Part shown: positions 45,693 to 57,375 of the stretch, piece by piece | Layout: every line of letters begins with the position of its first letter | Numbering within the stretch: the first letter of the stretch is position 1 | From: Plazaster borealis | Taxonomy: Eukaryota > Echinodermata > Asteroidea > Forcipulatida > Labidiasteridae | DNA length: 64,000 nucleotides | Assembly (NCBI GenBank): GCA_021014325.1 | Contig: CM037467.1 | Span: 8,705,273-8,769,272 of the forward strand | Direction of reading: 5' to 3' | Notes under the pieces: generated by a model | What the model saw: the letters and a program-made list of their open reading frames with translations, nothing else | Databases searched by the model: none | What the model was told of the DNA's origin: nothing | Translations under genes and position numbers: made by a program

Positions 45693-46670
45693 AGATGTCT
45701 TGCTGACAGCCTGTGCTAGGTTCTGAGATTACCAATTCATCCCTCCCCGCCAATAAACAAAATTTGTTTTGCTTACTGGGGAGCCTGTATAAGTGGGAAC
45801 CTTCCTGCATTGTGCAATTCTGCACTTTGGGGTATTTAGAAAAAAGTTACGTCTTTCCACCACATGGCGATGCCCACTCCAGCAGTGTTTGGTAATGTTA
45901 TAAGTTGAGTTAGTGTACCTTTAACGTGTTTTTTTTCCTTTGGCAAAAAGGTTATCATAACAGTCTGCACCAAATTTGATAATTTTTTTGTGCCAGGAGT
46001 GTTAAAAGATAGACATGGCGCATTATAATGTACACTATTATTATCATAATTATTTACTATTCCCAATTATAATTGATATTTTTACATTGTGGTAAAATAA
46101 ACCCTACATTCTAAACAGGCGAACATGCGCACTTTGCTAGAATCTATAGTGCAAGCTTCAACATACTGGAGATTGTGCTAATATGTTAACATTGGGCAGT
46201 GCCTCTGAAGATATGCCTCTGACACTATAGTTATATAAAAAGGTACAAGATTGAAAACTTTCTTTGTTATGCTTCTAATTCATATTACAAGGTAGTATCA
46301 ATTTATTGAATGAGGTTCATTCTTACGTTACAGCCTCTCAGATCCCATTGTACTTGTAGGAAAACTACCTTACAAAAAATACTCTTTTTGGCTGACAGCT
46401 AGTGAAAGACAAATGGCATACAAAACAAAATTTTCTAACAACTATTTTCAGTTGGTCAAAAATAATATTATGCATGAATCGTTTCTCAGAGTCAAATGCT
46501 TTTATTGATTTCTAATCAACGACCGGGCATTTCAGACAAAACAATTTCACAGGATGCTTATTAGGCCTACTACCATTACCATCTTTAGAAAGTATACATT
46601 CATTTTTTACGGGGTCATTATGGAAGTAATATGACCCTACCTTCAAAAAGAAGATTAATTGATTTAATAG

Positions 46671-46848
46671 AATAGACCCCTTGCATATGACGTCACATGC
46701 TCAAAAAGCGCCCTCACTGAGGCAAAAAAGCGCCCTCACTGAGGCAAAAAGGAGGCAAATCATTGGACGATAGCTGTTCTTTGTATGTAAAAACGTGCGC
46801 GTGACCTCAGCGTCCCTGTAGCGTTTCGCGTTATGCAAGGGGTCTATT
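46671..46848. mobile_element. CCCCTTGCATATGACGTCAC MITE, copy 2
   Basis: Termini AATAGACCCCTTGCATATGA and GCAAGGGGTCTATT. Contains TGACGTCA and two tandem AAAAAGCGCCCTCACTGAGG units. It lies 175 bp downstream of the aldo-keto reductase stop. Confidence 0.85.
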
Positions 46849-46872
46849 TATTGATATTTATTGATATTTATT
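46847..46872 (-). terminator. triple AATAAA poly(A) signal cluster for the aldo-keto reductase gene
   Basis: Three AATAAA hexamers spaced 10 bp on the minus strand, 150-176 bp past the stop. The first overlaps the end of the MITE at 46671-46848, so the element may supply or border the 3' end. Confidence 0.45.
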
Positions 46873-47022
46873 GAAAACAAACACAAATCGTAGCCCGCAG
46901 GCCAAGTTGGACGCGTTCTTACAAAAATATTTAAAAGGTATCAAAAGTGGTTAAAAGAAAAACAAGAATTGTTGGAAAATATGGGTCTATAGTCTTCGTT
47001 TGAGTTGTTTTCTCGCGCGTAT

Positions 47023-47124
47023 TTATTTACACCAGTTGGTCCTCACTCTGTATCTGTTGAACTGCTCATTTAAAGAATAAGGATAGATTAAGGAAGGGCT
47101 GCTTGCTTCGTCAAGCACTTTCAT
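47023..47124 (-). CDS. aldo-keto reductase exon 8 (terminal)
   Basis: Encodes [20 protein letters not shown] then FNRYRVR and TAA. Confidence 0.9.
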   Translation of the reverse strand: MKVLDEASSPSLIYPYSLNEQFNRYRVRTNWCK

Positions 47125-50100
47125 CTGTTTGAAAAGGAAGAAAAGAAGAAGGAAATAACATAAACGTTAATCTTAATGTGATTTTGATAAGATCAATAAA
47201 GTAAAAGAAGCACATTGCTGTTGCTGTTTGGAACTATTCCTTTTCCTTTTCAAGAGTTGTTCGTGTACAAAAACACCTACAGTGTTGTAATTAGTGAGAA
47301 GTGATTAACAAAACAAAAGTTCCCCTTCCTGAAATACAACAAGCGAAACATACGGTCCGCCATTTGTTGAGTGAAAAATTCTGTTCTACAAAATAGCGGA
47401 CGTGATCTGTCATAAAAGGATATGTGAATCAACGTGCCCCTTCAGTATTTATTTTTATTGTAGTCAACTGCTCATAAGAACATGTGCCTACCTGTTTAGC
47501 TTTCCAGAAACACTATGCTAGGGTCAAAACGTCAGGCCACTTACTATTTTTTGCATTTATACCAGAGGTCCTTTTGGTACGTTGGTAAGCAGTTTGCAAC
47601 ATCTAATTATACTTTCCCTTTTATTGTGTATGATAGTCTTAGCAAATGCTAAGAAATGTTCGATGTCGTAATATACCAGTTCAATATTGATGTAAGATGA
47701 AGGGTGTTTTGTGAATTTTATGCATAAGGCCTAAACATTGTGTCAATCCTACTTAATGTTGAATAATCGCTTTGAAGAGGAAATTGAATGTGTTCGGCTC
47801 CACGCGCAACAGACATCCCACAAAAGAAAACGCAAAGAAACAGGAACAATCTCACTTGTCTGAAACACTTCGTTCAGCCTGTTCAGTGGACACTTGATCC
47901 CAAAGCGTTTGTTTACAAATCCCAAATCCCTGGGGGTCATTCCAGACATGATTTTTTTGTTTTTTGTTTGATATCTACAGACCCAAGAAGAGAAAACAAC
48001 TTCATGAAGATGTAAAGCAATGTTTTTGAATAGTGCAAATCGCAAGTTTTCCTTTTGACTGTCGACAACAGCTCCCGTCCCGTTGTGAGATAGTGTAATT
48101 TGGTATCTTTGTGCGTGGAAGGTTAAGCGTGTAAGACAAACCTGTGACTCAGTCAGCTCCCAGCCACTTGCAGCAGCCATATTGCTCTCAAGTTGTCCAA
48201 CAGAAGTAACACCCATGATAGCGGCAGATACAAAATCCTTCTGAATAACCCAGCGTAGTGCAACTTGGGCGACGGACTTATCTGCATAGAGAGACCATAT
48301 ATCAATCAACCCGAGGAAAACCACCATGGCTCACTGGTACCCGAACAAAGATATTGACAACATATATAGGGATAATGCCAACTATAGGGCTAGAAAGCTT
48401 ATGAGGTAGAGCGCCTGCACGTTAATCCGGAGGTCACAGGTTCAAGGCCCACTCCAAAACTATTTAGCGAGACATTAATAACATTTGTAATAATTGTGGT
48501 ATGGCGGAAATTGTTAATATTATTACCCCATGCTTTTTCTCCCCCCCCCCCTGCTTTCTCTCTCTATTCATGTATTTCCACCCGACTGCTTCTGTTACAC
48601 TGACTTGTATACCTGTCTATGTCATCTTAGCCTTTGAGAAAGAGACTGCTATAGGGTCGAAACATCAGGCAGTTTACTATTTTTTTGCATTTATACCATA
48701 GGTCCTTTTGGTTGGTAAACAGTTTGCAACAACTAATTCTATTTCCTTATATGATTTGGAGGGATAGAGTTACCAATGAGAGGGTCCTAAAACAAAATGA
48801 GGAAGTAACACATTTTCTTTTGCAAGTCACCTAATTCGGGGCAAACGTTTAGTATGAAGACGTCGAACACTCATACACAATTTCCAATGACTTTGTGTGG
48901 CAAATGAGTACCAGCTTTGCCCATGAAGGTTGATGCAAACTCTCACCTTAAACCATGTGAAATATAGCAAGACTTACTCTAGTCAGAGGTATTTAGTGGT
49001 CGTTCACTGGACCACACTTACACTGCAAAAACTGGGGTGTTAAAATTGACACCATTTGTTGTCGCATAATACCCCCAAAAAATCAAAATGTACACCATAG
49101 GGTGTTAAAATAACACTAATTTCCGCAAAACAATTACATTGGTGTTATTTAAACACCATAAGATATTAATGTTGATTATCAACATCCATGGTGCCAATGT
49201 TAACACCCTCGTGTTTGCAGCATACCATACATTTAATATTTAAAGTTAAGTTTCTTATTGTGCCCATCGTTTTTTCTTACCATGTTCCTTAGCAATCTGC
49301 CGAACCAAGTCCAGTGTTTTCCAGACTTTATCATCCTGTTGGTATGTGGATAACCTTGGGTGAGATTCCATTCTTACTGACGGGTTGGCCTCAGTGAAAC
49401 CCATCCGGCTGTCCTCGGGAGCCACCCCGTCTCGGGTCACTTTTCCTGTCAACAACCCGCTGGAAAACACTATAAGTCAATAATTCAAAGTTTTCTGGAC
49501 AATTCGCAATAGAGTGCGCCACAAGTGTTCATAGGATAGAGGCAATTTAGCAAGGCATCACGGCAAATAGTTAGAAGTTACTTTAAATAGTTAATATAAG
49601 ATACTGGCTTGGGTGACCTGGACAAGGATAATGGAAAGAACACCATGGAGGAACCTGAACGAAGACTTCAACATGCAGTGGATTTACACCCTGCAAAAAT
49701 CGGGGTGTTAAATTGACACCATGGGTGTTGTCACATATAGATACCAAAAAAGAATCAAATTTTACACCATAGGGTGTTAAAATAACACTTATTTCTGCAA
49801 AAAACAATTTTATTTGTGATATTTTAACACCCTATGATGTTAATTGTGATTCTTTGTTCGGTATCTATAAGTGACATCACCCATGGTGTCAATTTTAACA
49901 CCCCAGTTTTTGCATGCTATTATGTAACAAATATATATAATTCTCATAAGTAAACTCCATGGAACAATTTTTTGGAATGTTCAAAACAAAATTAAACAGT
50001 CGGAATAGACTACCAGACATTCTGGTAGACTCAGTAGACTCACAAACGACAAGTTTATTGAGAAGTACACAACAAACAAAGCCTCATGCGAAGATCAAAC

Positions 50101-53100
50101 CGGACCCCTTTAGTTCACATTTTAAGTAGCGTGTCTTTTTCACAGTCTTCTTCATAATTGTTTCATTTCATTTAATTTATTCTGGTTGTGAAGCCAAGGA
50201 CTTTCAGAAAAGTAAACTTAACCACTATACTATAGCCAAGTACCCCATGGAGTTTCAGTTTTAGATGTGGGAGGAAAACCCCAGGGAGTTATTCCAGGGA
50301 AATCCCTGGCAATCAGGTTTAGACTGAGAACCAACCCACATAGTGCCCACGGTGGGATTCAAATTGGGGTCATAGAGGTAGAAGGCAAGGAAAGATACCT
50401 CATCACCAACTCTACCGCCCTGGTTCAGTTATTTTTAAAATTGTATTGTATAATGTTTTAGTTTTGTTTAAATCCAGTTTACATGTTGAAGGAGTTGATA
50501 TTTAATGTTTACTATTTACCTGGTTTCATATTCTGTTTGTTCAATGTCATAAAGGAGTTCTTGTAATAATTGGAATAATAATAATAATAACAATTTGGGA
50601 GGCTAATCATCCTTAATTGCAGCCGAGAAGCTGAATTGCGAAGGACACGGCTACAATGTGTTCGAGCTGCTGGCATGCTAGGCCACCTACGGCAGCCAGC
50701 CACATCAACCCATTATCAAAAGTGTTTGATTTTCCCAGAGGGAGGAAAACCGGAGGGTACGGAGAAGAAAAAACAAACTTGTGGCACAGGAGAGAACCAA
50801 CGCACAACTCTACTCACATTATGGACTTAGCGAGGAATCGAACCAGGGCCACATTGGTGAGAGGCGGCGCTTTACGCACGACGCCACCCATGACACGCAA
50901 ATGGTTCAAAATTCATCAAGAAATAAACAAAACAATGCTATAGTGTCACAGATGTTATAGAAAGAAATAGATTTATTTCAGAATAAAGTTTATGTACCCT
51001 TTGAGTGGACTCCAGCATAACATTCCAATGCCCTCATTTCGACACACTGACGTTAGTTCATAGTCCGCTGTACGCACAGCGAGATTATATTGGCACTGAT
51101 AAGGAGAAAATAAAAAAGCACATACATTATTATTTGTATCAGAGGAAACTAAATCACTCAAAAGTAATTCAAGAGCTTGAACTTATATTCATAAAAACCC
51201 GGCATTACGAATAACAAAAGATTATGAAACAAAAGCGAGAATATTTTTAGGAGTTAAAACTACGGGATGTTCCATTCAACGAGGTGAAGCCGAACTGAAT
51301 GATGAACCATTATATCTTTCAGCGAATGAAATTGGAAATGTTTGCCTTTTTTGATTGGAGGATAAAATTAAAAGCGCTCATATTGCCAACCATGCGGACA
51401 AGTTCTACAATATTGCACTATCCCATCCACTAGGAAGGTGTCATGTACTGCTGCGTATAACGCATGGTATAGAATACACTTTGTTTTGGAAATGAGGACA
51501 ACAAACCAGAAGGAGCAACCGCTGGGGATAGCCTGAACATCTGACGTCACATTTCAAGGCTCGTGAATAATGCCAGACACCGGCCTTGCCCGCCAGCTGC
51601 CAGACCTTTGACTTCGCATCCCAATTCACACGGACAGAGATTCGAAGTATACACAAACACACAGTCGTGTGTAATCACCGGCAATAGAGGACCCTCCTTT
51701 GTTCAACTCTTTGTGTTTTCCTTTGTGATAGCAACCGCGGCCCTATTGTCCCTTTTGTTATAGGCCCACAGTTTCAATGTGGATACCTACCCACAGGTAC
51801 ACATTACATTGTGAATAAAACAACATTACATACAGCCACTATATGCACACACGGACGCAGCAGCAGACGATTGAAAATACAGTTAACTTCTGCTGGTATG
51901 GCTGACAAACTATAACGTCTCTTGAATTGAATTGAATTGAAGCTTCGGAGCAGGCCAATCATAACACAGAAATTGAAAGCTGCAACACTGCAAGTTTATC
52001 CACTAAAATCGTTGGACCTGTAAGACCAGCGCCTGTCTTTATCATTGCGGATAAAGACAGGGGGACCAGTCTAGTTTCGGCGCTGCTCACGTACCTGCAA
52101 GCTTACGATAGGGTTCAATCCCATAAACTTGGCGTAGTCCGTCATCTTCTGAAGTTGCCAACCGGAGAAATTGCTGGCTCCGATGTAGCGGATTTTCCCA
52201 GCTCTAACGAGATCGTCCATTGTCCGAAGCACCTCCTCCACTTTGCATCCATCATCCCACAAATGAAGCTTAAAAATGAAGATAAGGATTGTTAAAATCA
52301 GGGGGGGGGGGGAGGGGTTTTAGCAAGAAAAAATGCAAACATTGATTTTTAAGACTACATCACTGCGTATCCTCCACAGAAATATTCCATCTCCCATGAA
52401 GGCTTCTTTAACTATTATTTTGTTTAAGTGATATCATTTTATTATAATTATTATTGTTATTTCTGGTAATGAAACCAAGGATGCATCATAAGTGAACTTA
52501 ATCACTGTAAGCTCGCAAGCCTGAGAAATTACTAGAAACAAGGGGGCTTGCTATGTGAACCAGAAACACCGGGATTAACCCCTACTTCCAGTTTGTTCTG
52601 GGTTATTTTACGTGCACTGCCAATGCTAGTACACGAGACCTATAAGGCTTAATGTCCGATTCAAAGGACAAAGCAATCAAGGAGCACATGGGCCACGCCT
52701 GGGAACTTTTGGTTTCCACGGACATTGTTTAAAACAAGTGAAGGGAACAAAATCTCCCACTTTAAAGGGTCCTAAAGTTCGAGTATGTGCGAGCCATAGG
52801 AATTTATTCCACAAACCTGATACAGATCCAGATGGTCAGTCTGAAGCCGTTTGAGACTACTTTCGACGTTCCACAAAATGCTCTTTCTACTGAGACCCAC
52901 GGAGTTAGGATTTTCTTTGTCGGACATAAAACGCACCTTGGAGGCAAGGACAACTTTGCTCCGGTCTTGCCTTTTGTTTTTTTGGGGGGAAGGGCGAAAA
53001 AAAGAACAGAGAAAGTAAAATAATATAAAAACTGTTAATTGCTGTTAAAAAGAAGAAGAATAATGTATTATTATAATCAACTGCAGTCTTAAAAGTTCCC

Positions 53101-56100
53101 GACCCGACCTGGGGTCAGGGGTCAGACTCCAGGACATATGTTTGGGTCAGTTTGACTCAATCTTAACTTGGAATCTGAGGACGCCACATTTCTAATTGGT
53201 TTGGTTCTGGCCCACAACTTATTTAAGTGCAGGTTATAATTATAGATTGTTTGTTCTTTTCAAGAAACAATTATTTAGTGAGTCTCGAGACCGGTCTCTC
53301 CCTCGAGACCAATTTTTACTAATGGTGTTGGTCTTGGTTTCCCCACATTGAGGTATTGGTCTCTACAACACTGTCGATTCTCTCCAACCTTTTAGTGATC
53401 AAGTTCGACATCAATAATGCTTGCATAAAACACAATTGAACAACACACACGGCACCCGTTACTCCTCATGGCATGAACATATGTAGAACAGAACGAGGCT
53501 GGCTACAGACCCACGGTGGGAAAGAGCTTGTAACGTTGATCCCAACCCATCACCAAACAATACGCTTCTGCACTCTATCTAATAAAGATATGACAGACAG
53601 AAGCTCCTTGAAAATGTAGGCTACCGCCTCCTCGTGGATAAACTTATTTCGAGATAATAGGCCTAACATCCTTAAAATCTCAGATAACATCTTGGGAAAA
53701 CACTATTCTCATTGAAGGAAATCCCCACCCAACGCAACTTCGAGGATGCCATCCCGCCAAGAAAATTATCTCTGTTAGACGACACCCTATAGCCATTTTC
53801 TGTATGACAAAGTCCCGTGATTTCCGTTAGACAACACCCTATAGCCATTTTCTGTATGTCGAAGTCCTGTGATGAATTATGTTGAAACGTCAACAAGACT
53901 GATGCAACTTCCACGGCAGAGCTCTGTACACAATGAATTCTGTTCTGAAAGAGTTTCCTGCCTCCCCCACCGTTCACAGCAAGATTAAAAAGGAACACCT
54001 CCAAGCATCTCCATGCTCCAAGTAAACATCGTATGAATAAACTAAAACCGGCCTTCAAGAAGATACCGTTACACAATGCACTCTCAAACTAATTTTAAAA
54101 TAAACAGAAGATTAAAGTAAAAACTACAGCATTTTAGAGTCTGCCGTTGCGGATATCGACAAAACAGTCTTAAGTATGTATTCGTACTCTTTATATCTTC
54201 CAAACAAAAGTGTCATTAGTCAACAACAAAAAATGTTCACCAATAATTCATATTGTTTTTATAACATTGATATCAAAGCAAACCATTTTGCAATCGAGGA
54301 CAATATTAGGTGAGACGGAGTTGTGGTCTCGACGTCTGGAATAGTACACTCTAAAAACTTCCTGTTCGGAATTTACCCGGATCCCGTGGGGGCCTGACAA
54401 ATTTTTGGGTCAGTGTGACTCGCACTGTGTCAAAATGACCCAGAAATTGGTCAAAATGACCCAGAAGATTGGCAAAATTACGCAAATTCCTTGTTAAAAT
54501 CCCTTTTCTTTTTACCAATATCTGGGTCAGCCTAACCCGAAATTGGGTCAGGGCCACCGGGTGCAGAAATGTAGGCCAATTCTAAGGTGTATACTTTGCT
54601 CGTCTTCAGGAAAACGGGGCAATGTTGGTGATTTTTATCTCTCAAAATTTGAAGGTAAAAATATCAAACTATTTTACATTCTCTTCCTGTACCATTTCCT
54701 ATTCCCGTGCATGAATTCAAGCATACCCCCTTTATACTGTTACGTCACTCCCTATGTAATTACCTGGTAAGCCATCTACCTATCAGCTCCTCGGCTTCTC
54801 CTCCTCCGTAAACATTGCTGGTATCAATGAGGTTACCACCGAGCTCAAGGTAACGATCAAGGAGTTTGCCACAGGAGGCATCATCGGTTATTTGTCCAGG
54901 ACGCCCTGCCTGCAGTGGATGTCAAAGGTTAAATCAGGACAGAGAGGTTCGTTGCCAATCGAATTTATGAAATTCGTACAAGTTGTAAAACGATAGTAGT
55001 GCGATGACGAAGTCTTGTTAAACTTTCTTAATTAATAACAGCCAACTTTCTGGCATGTAGACGTATTCCACACAACTTACGCATAATAATACAATGTAAC
55101 TTATAGGCCTAAGGCTTTCTCAATTGTTTTCATTTTGTAAAAAAATAAAATAAATAAATAAAAAGTACGAAAATTAAAAACAAAAATAAAATAAAATAAT
55201 AAAGTCGATACAAATAAAACATCATTCTTATAAGGTAAACATCGTTCGTTAGTTTTCTGAGTCAGTGTTCTCCAACCTATAGAAAAGACGTGGCGCACCG
55301 CCACGCTTTCTGCGGCGCGCGCCACGCTTTTATAATCGCCGCCAAGCTTTAAAAAAAAAACCACTTGTAACACGGAATTACAAGGTAAGAAAAAGAAATG
55401 CGGTCGGGCTACCGGACACATACGTTTCCTCTAGTGGGTGCCTAAGATAAATTGGTACCAATAAATTAAATTAAATTGGTTTTTATTTCAAGTAAGTGTT
55501 TAGAAAACCAGTATTTTACTTTGTCTTCTTAAAAACTGTAAAAATATTTCCTCAAAAAAGTCTGAGGAAAGAATGCACCACAGAGCATCTAGGATCAAAA
55601 TTTTTCTCGGGGCCCTTGAGCGGGCCCCGGACCCCACGCCGTAGGGGCTTCGCGCTTTGCGCTCGCATTGTACGTACCCCTCGCAGTTTTCACCACACCA
55701 AGCACCAACCTTTAATTTTCAAAGTTGGAGAACACTGTGAGTAGTGCACCCTTTCCTAATTTCCTCTACACTGCACAAACTCTTGTGTTAATTGATTATT
55801 TCCGGTGTTAATAACACTGGAACCGTGACACCACGGTGTATTTGTAATGTAATGTAGGTATACCAAGTGCGCCTACATATGGTCCTGACGTAACGTTCCA
55901 GTTTTTAGAAAACTCTTCAAGGGTGTGTGTTCGGGATTTTTTCTTTTCACGTTTGACTCTGGGAGAGAGCAGCACTTTTCACTGCAAAAACTGGGGTGCT
56001 AAAATTGTGTACAAATATTTATACTATCTCGATTTGATTGAATTAATTGTTAGTGGAGAAATATCTTTTGTATTGAGAGGTCATGGTGCGGATTTTGATG

Positions 56101-57375
56101 AATGTTCATCTTCTTTTAGCAGAGGACCATTCATTTTCCCCTCCCATACACACTCCCTCATACGAGGCTGACATCACAACATGTGTCTGTGTTTTTACAC
56201 TGTAAAACCTCCCTGGTCAGCATACATGTAGACTGTGAAAGTCTCGCGTGTACTCGCACATTGGGAACAGTGAAAGTGCGCAAGTTTGTTTCCTTCACGC
56301 ATTAAAGCAATGTACGTGGGATCAAAGTGGTCCCAAAAAGTTCGAACTCGTGCGAGACTTGCACTGTCTATTGAACTGGACTCCAGGTCACAGGGGGACC
56401 TGACCCATGGTCTGCGTCAGGCAGACACGGAAAGTGGTTAAAAAAATATGTGATTTTCACTCAAATCCTGCGTAAATTTGACCAAAATCTAGACACAGAT
56501 CCCAGTCGTACTGACCCCAAAATGGGTCAAGCCCCCCGGAAGTTTTTTAGAGTGTGGAAGGAGATTCTGTAGGACGGCGTATTTTTGTTACACCGCAGCG
56601 AGGGGTTTTGTATTGTAACACTGTCAATTCCGTCTTGAGTTAGGAGACTACATCTAACCCTAAACCAACCCTGACTCTAACCATAACCCAAACCCTAACC
56701 CTGACCCTAACCCTAAACCTAACCCTTTATATAGGCATAAATGTTTTTAGTCTCATCTCAAGACAGAAATTGGCAGTATTACAGTACAAAACCCCTCGCT
56801 GCGGTGTAAACAAAAAAAGAAGCATATTTGACTCATCTTCCTTCAGCCCATGTTACAGTTTACAATGTATTTAACTTGGGGGGGGGGGGGCAAAGTTAAA
56901 CTAATATCAGAGTTCATGCAGTGTATCAAACCATACAACAAACATAACATTCCATCCACTATTATTATTATCCAAATGGGATGATCCCCGTAGTTAGTTA
57001 CAGCAACGACAAATTCAATTGTTTTGGCGTGCAATTTCATAATGCACATAATCATATAAATATGTTCATAATTTCCGCAATTGAAATAGTAAGCCAATAT
57101 AGGGCCTACTATTTCGATTGCGGAAATCGAAATTATCTGCAAGGTGATTTCGGAAAATCTTTCCTCAATTTCTGACAGTATTTCAACAGGACATTTCTGA
57201 TAAAAAAAACAACTTCAGGAATGGCTTTTTTACTTACGTTTGATGTGCCAAATGTCAATGTTCCAATCCCAATTTTCGAAACTTTCATTCCAGTGTGTCC
57301 AAGGTAACTGTACATGTCGTCTTTGTCAGACATTAACGGAGCAAATGAGTTTGGTGGAGTTGTTGACGAATTCAT
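47023..57375 (-). CDS. aldo-keto reductase family oxidoreductase (8 coding exons, 376 aa)
   Basis: Exons in transcript order: 57375-57238, 54909-54764, 52970-52817, 52268-52095, 51095-50998, 49459-49281, 48281-48142, 47124-47023. They total 1131 nt with every junction in phase. The protein is a TIM-barrel NAD(P)H-dependent reductase: GIGTLTFGT, then [19 protein letters not shown] with Asp75 and Tyr80, VVLASK with Lys106, LDLYQLH with His148 (the canonical catalytic tetrad), [33 protein letters not shown], and VAQVALRWV with SVGQLE near the cofactor-binding end. The length and GGLLTGK motif place it with the bacterial Tas/YajO/YhdN-like branch rather than the AKR1 branch. Substrate unknown; a cytosolic carbonyl or aldehyde reductase is the likely role. 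A leader exon may lie near 59039. Introns carry at least five mobile elements. Confidence 0.92.
47430..47650 (+). repeat. dispersed repeat with GGTCAAAACGTCAGGC motif, copy 1
   Basis: Shares TTTTGCATTTATACCAKAGG, TCCTTTTGG and AGCAGTTTGCAAC with 48590-48750. Related by motif to the Penelope-like hairpin family. Confidence 0.65.
48142..48281 (-). CDS. aldo-keto reductase exon 7
   Basis: Encodes [20 protein letters not shown] then [14 protein letters not shown], the C-terminal barrel helix and cofactor-proximal loop. Confidence 0.93.
48395..48470 (+). mobile_element. tRNA-like SINE head fragment
   Basis: TGAGGTAGAGCGCCTGC and GGAGGTCACAGGTTCAAGGC give D-arm and T-arm-like spacing. No acceptor stem pairing was found, so it is not called a tRNA gene. 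Confidence 0.45.
48570..48760 (+). repeat. dispersed repeat with GGGTCGAAACATCAGGC motif, copy 2
   Basis: Second copy of the 47430 repeat, 1.1 kb away; the hairpin-plus-CGAAAC motif is better preserved here (GAGACTGCTATAGGGTCGAA). Confidence 0.65.
49018..49222. mobile_element. ACTGCAAAAACTGGGGTGTT foldback MITE, copy 1
   Basis: Left ACTGCAAAAACTGGGGTGTT is mirrored by AACACCCTCGTGTTTGCAG. Internal ACACC / GGTGT pairs repeat along the arms. Confidence 0.8.
49281..49459 (-). CDS. aldo-keto reductase exon 6
   Basis: Encodes [11 protein letters not shown] and LVRQIAKEH. Acceptor TTTTCCAG, donor GTAAGA. Confidence 0.93.
49685..49916. mobile_element. ACTGCAAAAACTGGGGTGTT foldback MITE, copy 2
   Basis: Begins ACACCCTGCAAAAATCGGGG and ends TTAACACCCCAGTTTTTGCA. 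Near-complete foldback. Confidence 0.85.
50165..50422 (-). mobile_element. SINE family 2, minus orientation
   Basis: TTTCATTTAATTTATTCTGG to GTCATAGAGGTAGAAGGC; fullest inverted copy of the family in the window. Confidence 0.8.
50575..50900 (-). mobile_element. tRNA-derived SINE, family 3, minus orientation
   Basis: Minus-strand head GGTGGCGTCGTGCGTAAAGC and CTGGTTCGATTCCTCGC. The body ends in an AAT microsatellite tail at 50575-50590. Confidence 0.75.
50998..51095 (-). CDS. aldo-keto reductase exon 5
   Basis: Encodes [20 protein letters not shown] then [11 protein letters not shown]. Confidence 0.93.
52095..52268 (-). CDS. aldo-keto reductase exon 4
   Basis: Begins with LHLWDDG (catalytic His148) and encodes [18 protein letters not shown]. 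58 codons, phase 0 at both ends. Confidence 0.95.
52447..52700 (-). mobile_element. SINE family 1, minus orientation, 5' truncated
   Basis: Tail ATTATTATTGTTATTTCTGG through AACCAGAAACACCGGG to about 52690. The tRNA-like head is missing. Confidence 0.7.
52817..52970 (-). CDS. aldo-keto reductase exon 3
   Basis: Encodes [10 protein letters not shown] (catalytic Lys106) and [14 protein letters not shown]. The acceptor AACAAAAG has a weak pyrimidine tract, but the phase is exact. Confidence 0.92.
52985..54345. other. aldo-keto reductase intron 2; no exon seen
   Basis: A tandem AACACCCTATAGCCATTTTC doublet lies at about 53783-53850. The ORF at 53672-54076 spans this repeat and has no motif. Confidence 0.45.
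54346..54590. mobile_element. ACACTCTAAAAACTTCC element with GGGTCA motifs, copy 1
   Basis: Starts ACACTCTAAAAACTTCC and carries repeated TTGGGTCA / TGACCCA in opposite orientations. Related sequence at 56381-56557 ends AAGTTTTTTAGAGTGT. Confidence 0.6.
54764..54909 (-). CDS. aldo-keto reductase exon 2
   Basis: Encodes [20 protein letters not shown] then GRWL, containing catalytic Asp75 and Tyr80. Confidence 0.95.
55760..56020. repeat. fragments of the ACTGCAAAAACTGGGG MITE
   Basis: CTACACTGCACAAACTCTTG near 55765 and CACTGCAAAAACTGGGGTGC near 55978 are isolated termini. Confidence 0.5.
56219..56374. mobile_element. family M2-like short palindromic MITE
   Basis: Termini TAGACTGTGAAAGTCTCGCG and GCGAGACTTGCACTGTCTA; 156 bp. 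The interior differs from other M2 copies. Confidence 0.75.
56381..56557. mobile_element. ACACTCTAAAAACTTCC element, copy 2
   Basis: Right terminus GGAAGTTTTTTAGAGTGT. Internal GGGTCA / TGACCC pairs. It immediately follows the M2-like element and precedes a telomere-loop element. Confidence 0.55.
56588..56810. mobile_element. telomere-loop foldback element, copy 1
   Basis: Left arm TTACACCGCAGCGAGGGGTT to about 56650 pairs with right arm ACCCCTCGCTGCGGTGTAA (ends 56810). The loop at about 56654-56730 is an array of CCCTAA and variants (CCCTGA, CCATAA, CCTAAA). No target duplication was recognisable here. Confidence 0.85.
57238..57375 (-). CDS. aldo-keto reductase exon 1
   Basis: Starts [11 protein letters not shown] and reaches [20 protein letters not shown], the first barrel strand. 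Donor AAC/GTAAGT. No upstream in-frame ATG in the 18 nt before it, and a TGA intervenes. Confidence 0.92.

Noticed and set aside
47749..48327. A 192-codon minus-strand gene
   Set aside because: Only 48142-48281 is conserved aldo-keto reductase sequence with GT-AG borders in phase; the rest is intron read-through.
53672..54076. A 134-codon minus-strand gene in the aldo-keto reductase intron
   Set aside because: It spans a tandem doublet, and no recognisable domain or splice partner was found.
56640..56730. Telomere or subtelomere of the chromosome
   Set aside because: The CCCTAA arrays are under 100 bp, degenerate, and enclosed by inverted repeats with ordinary gene-bearing DNA on both sides.
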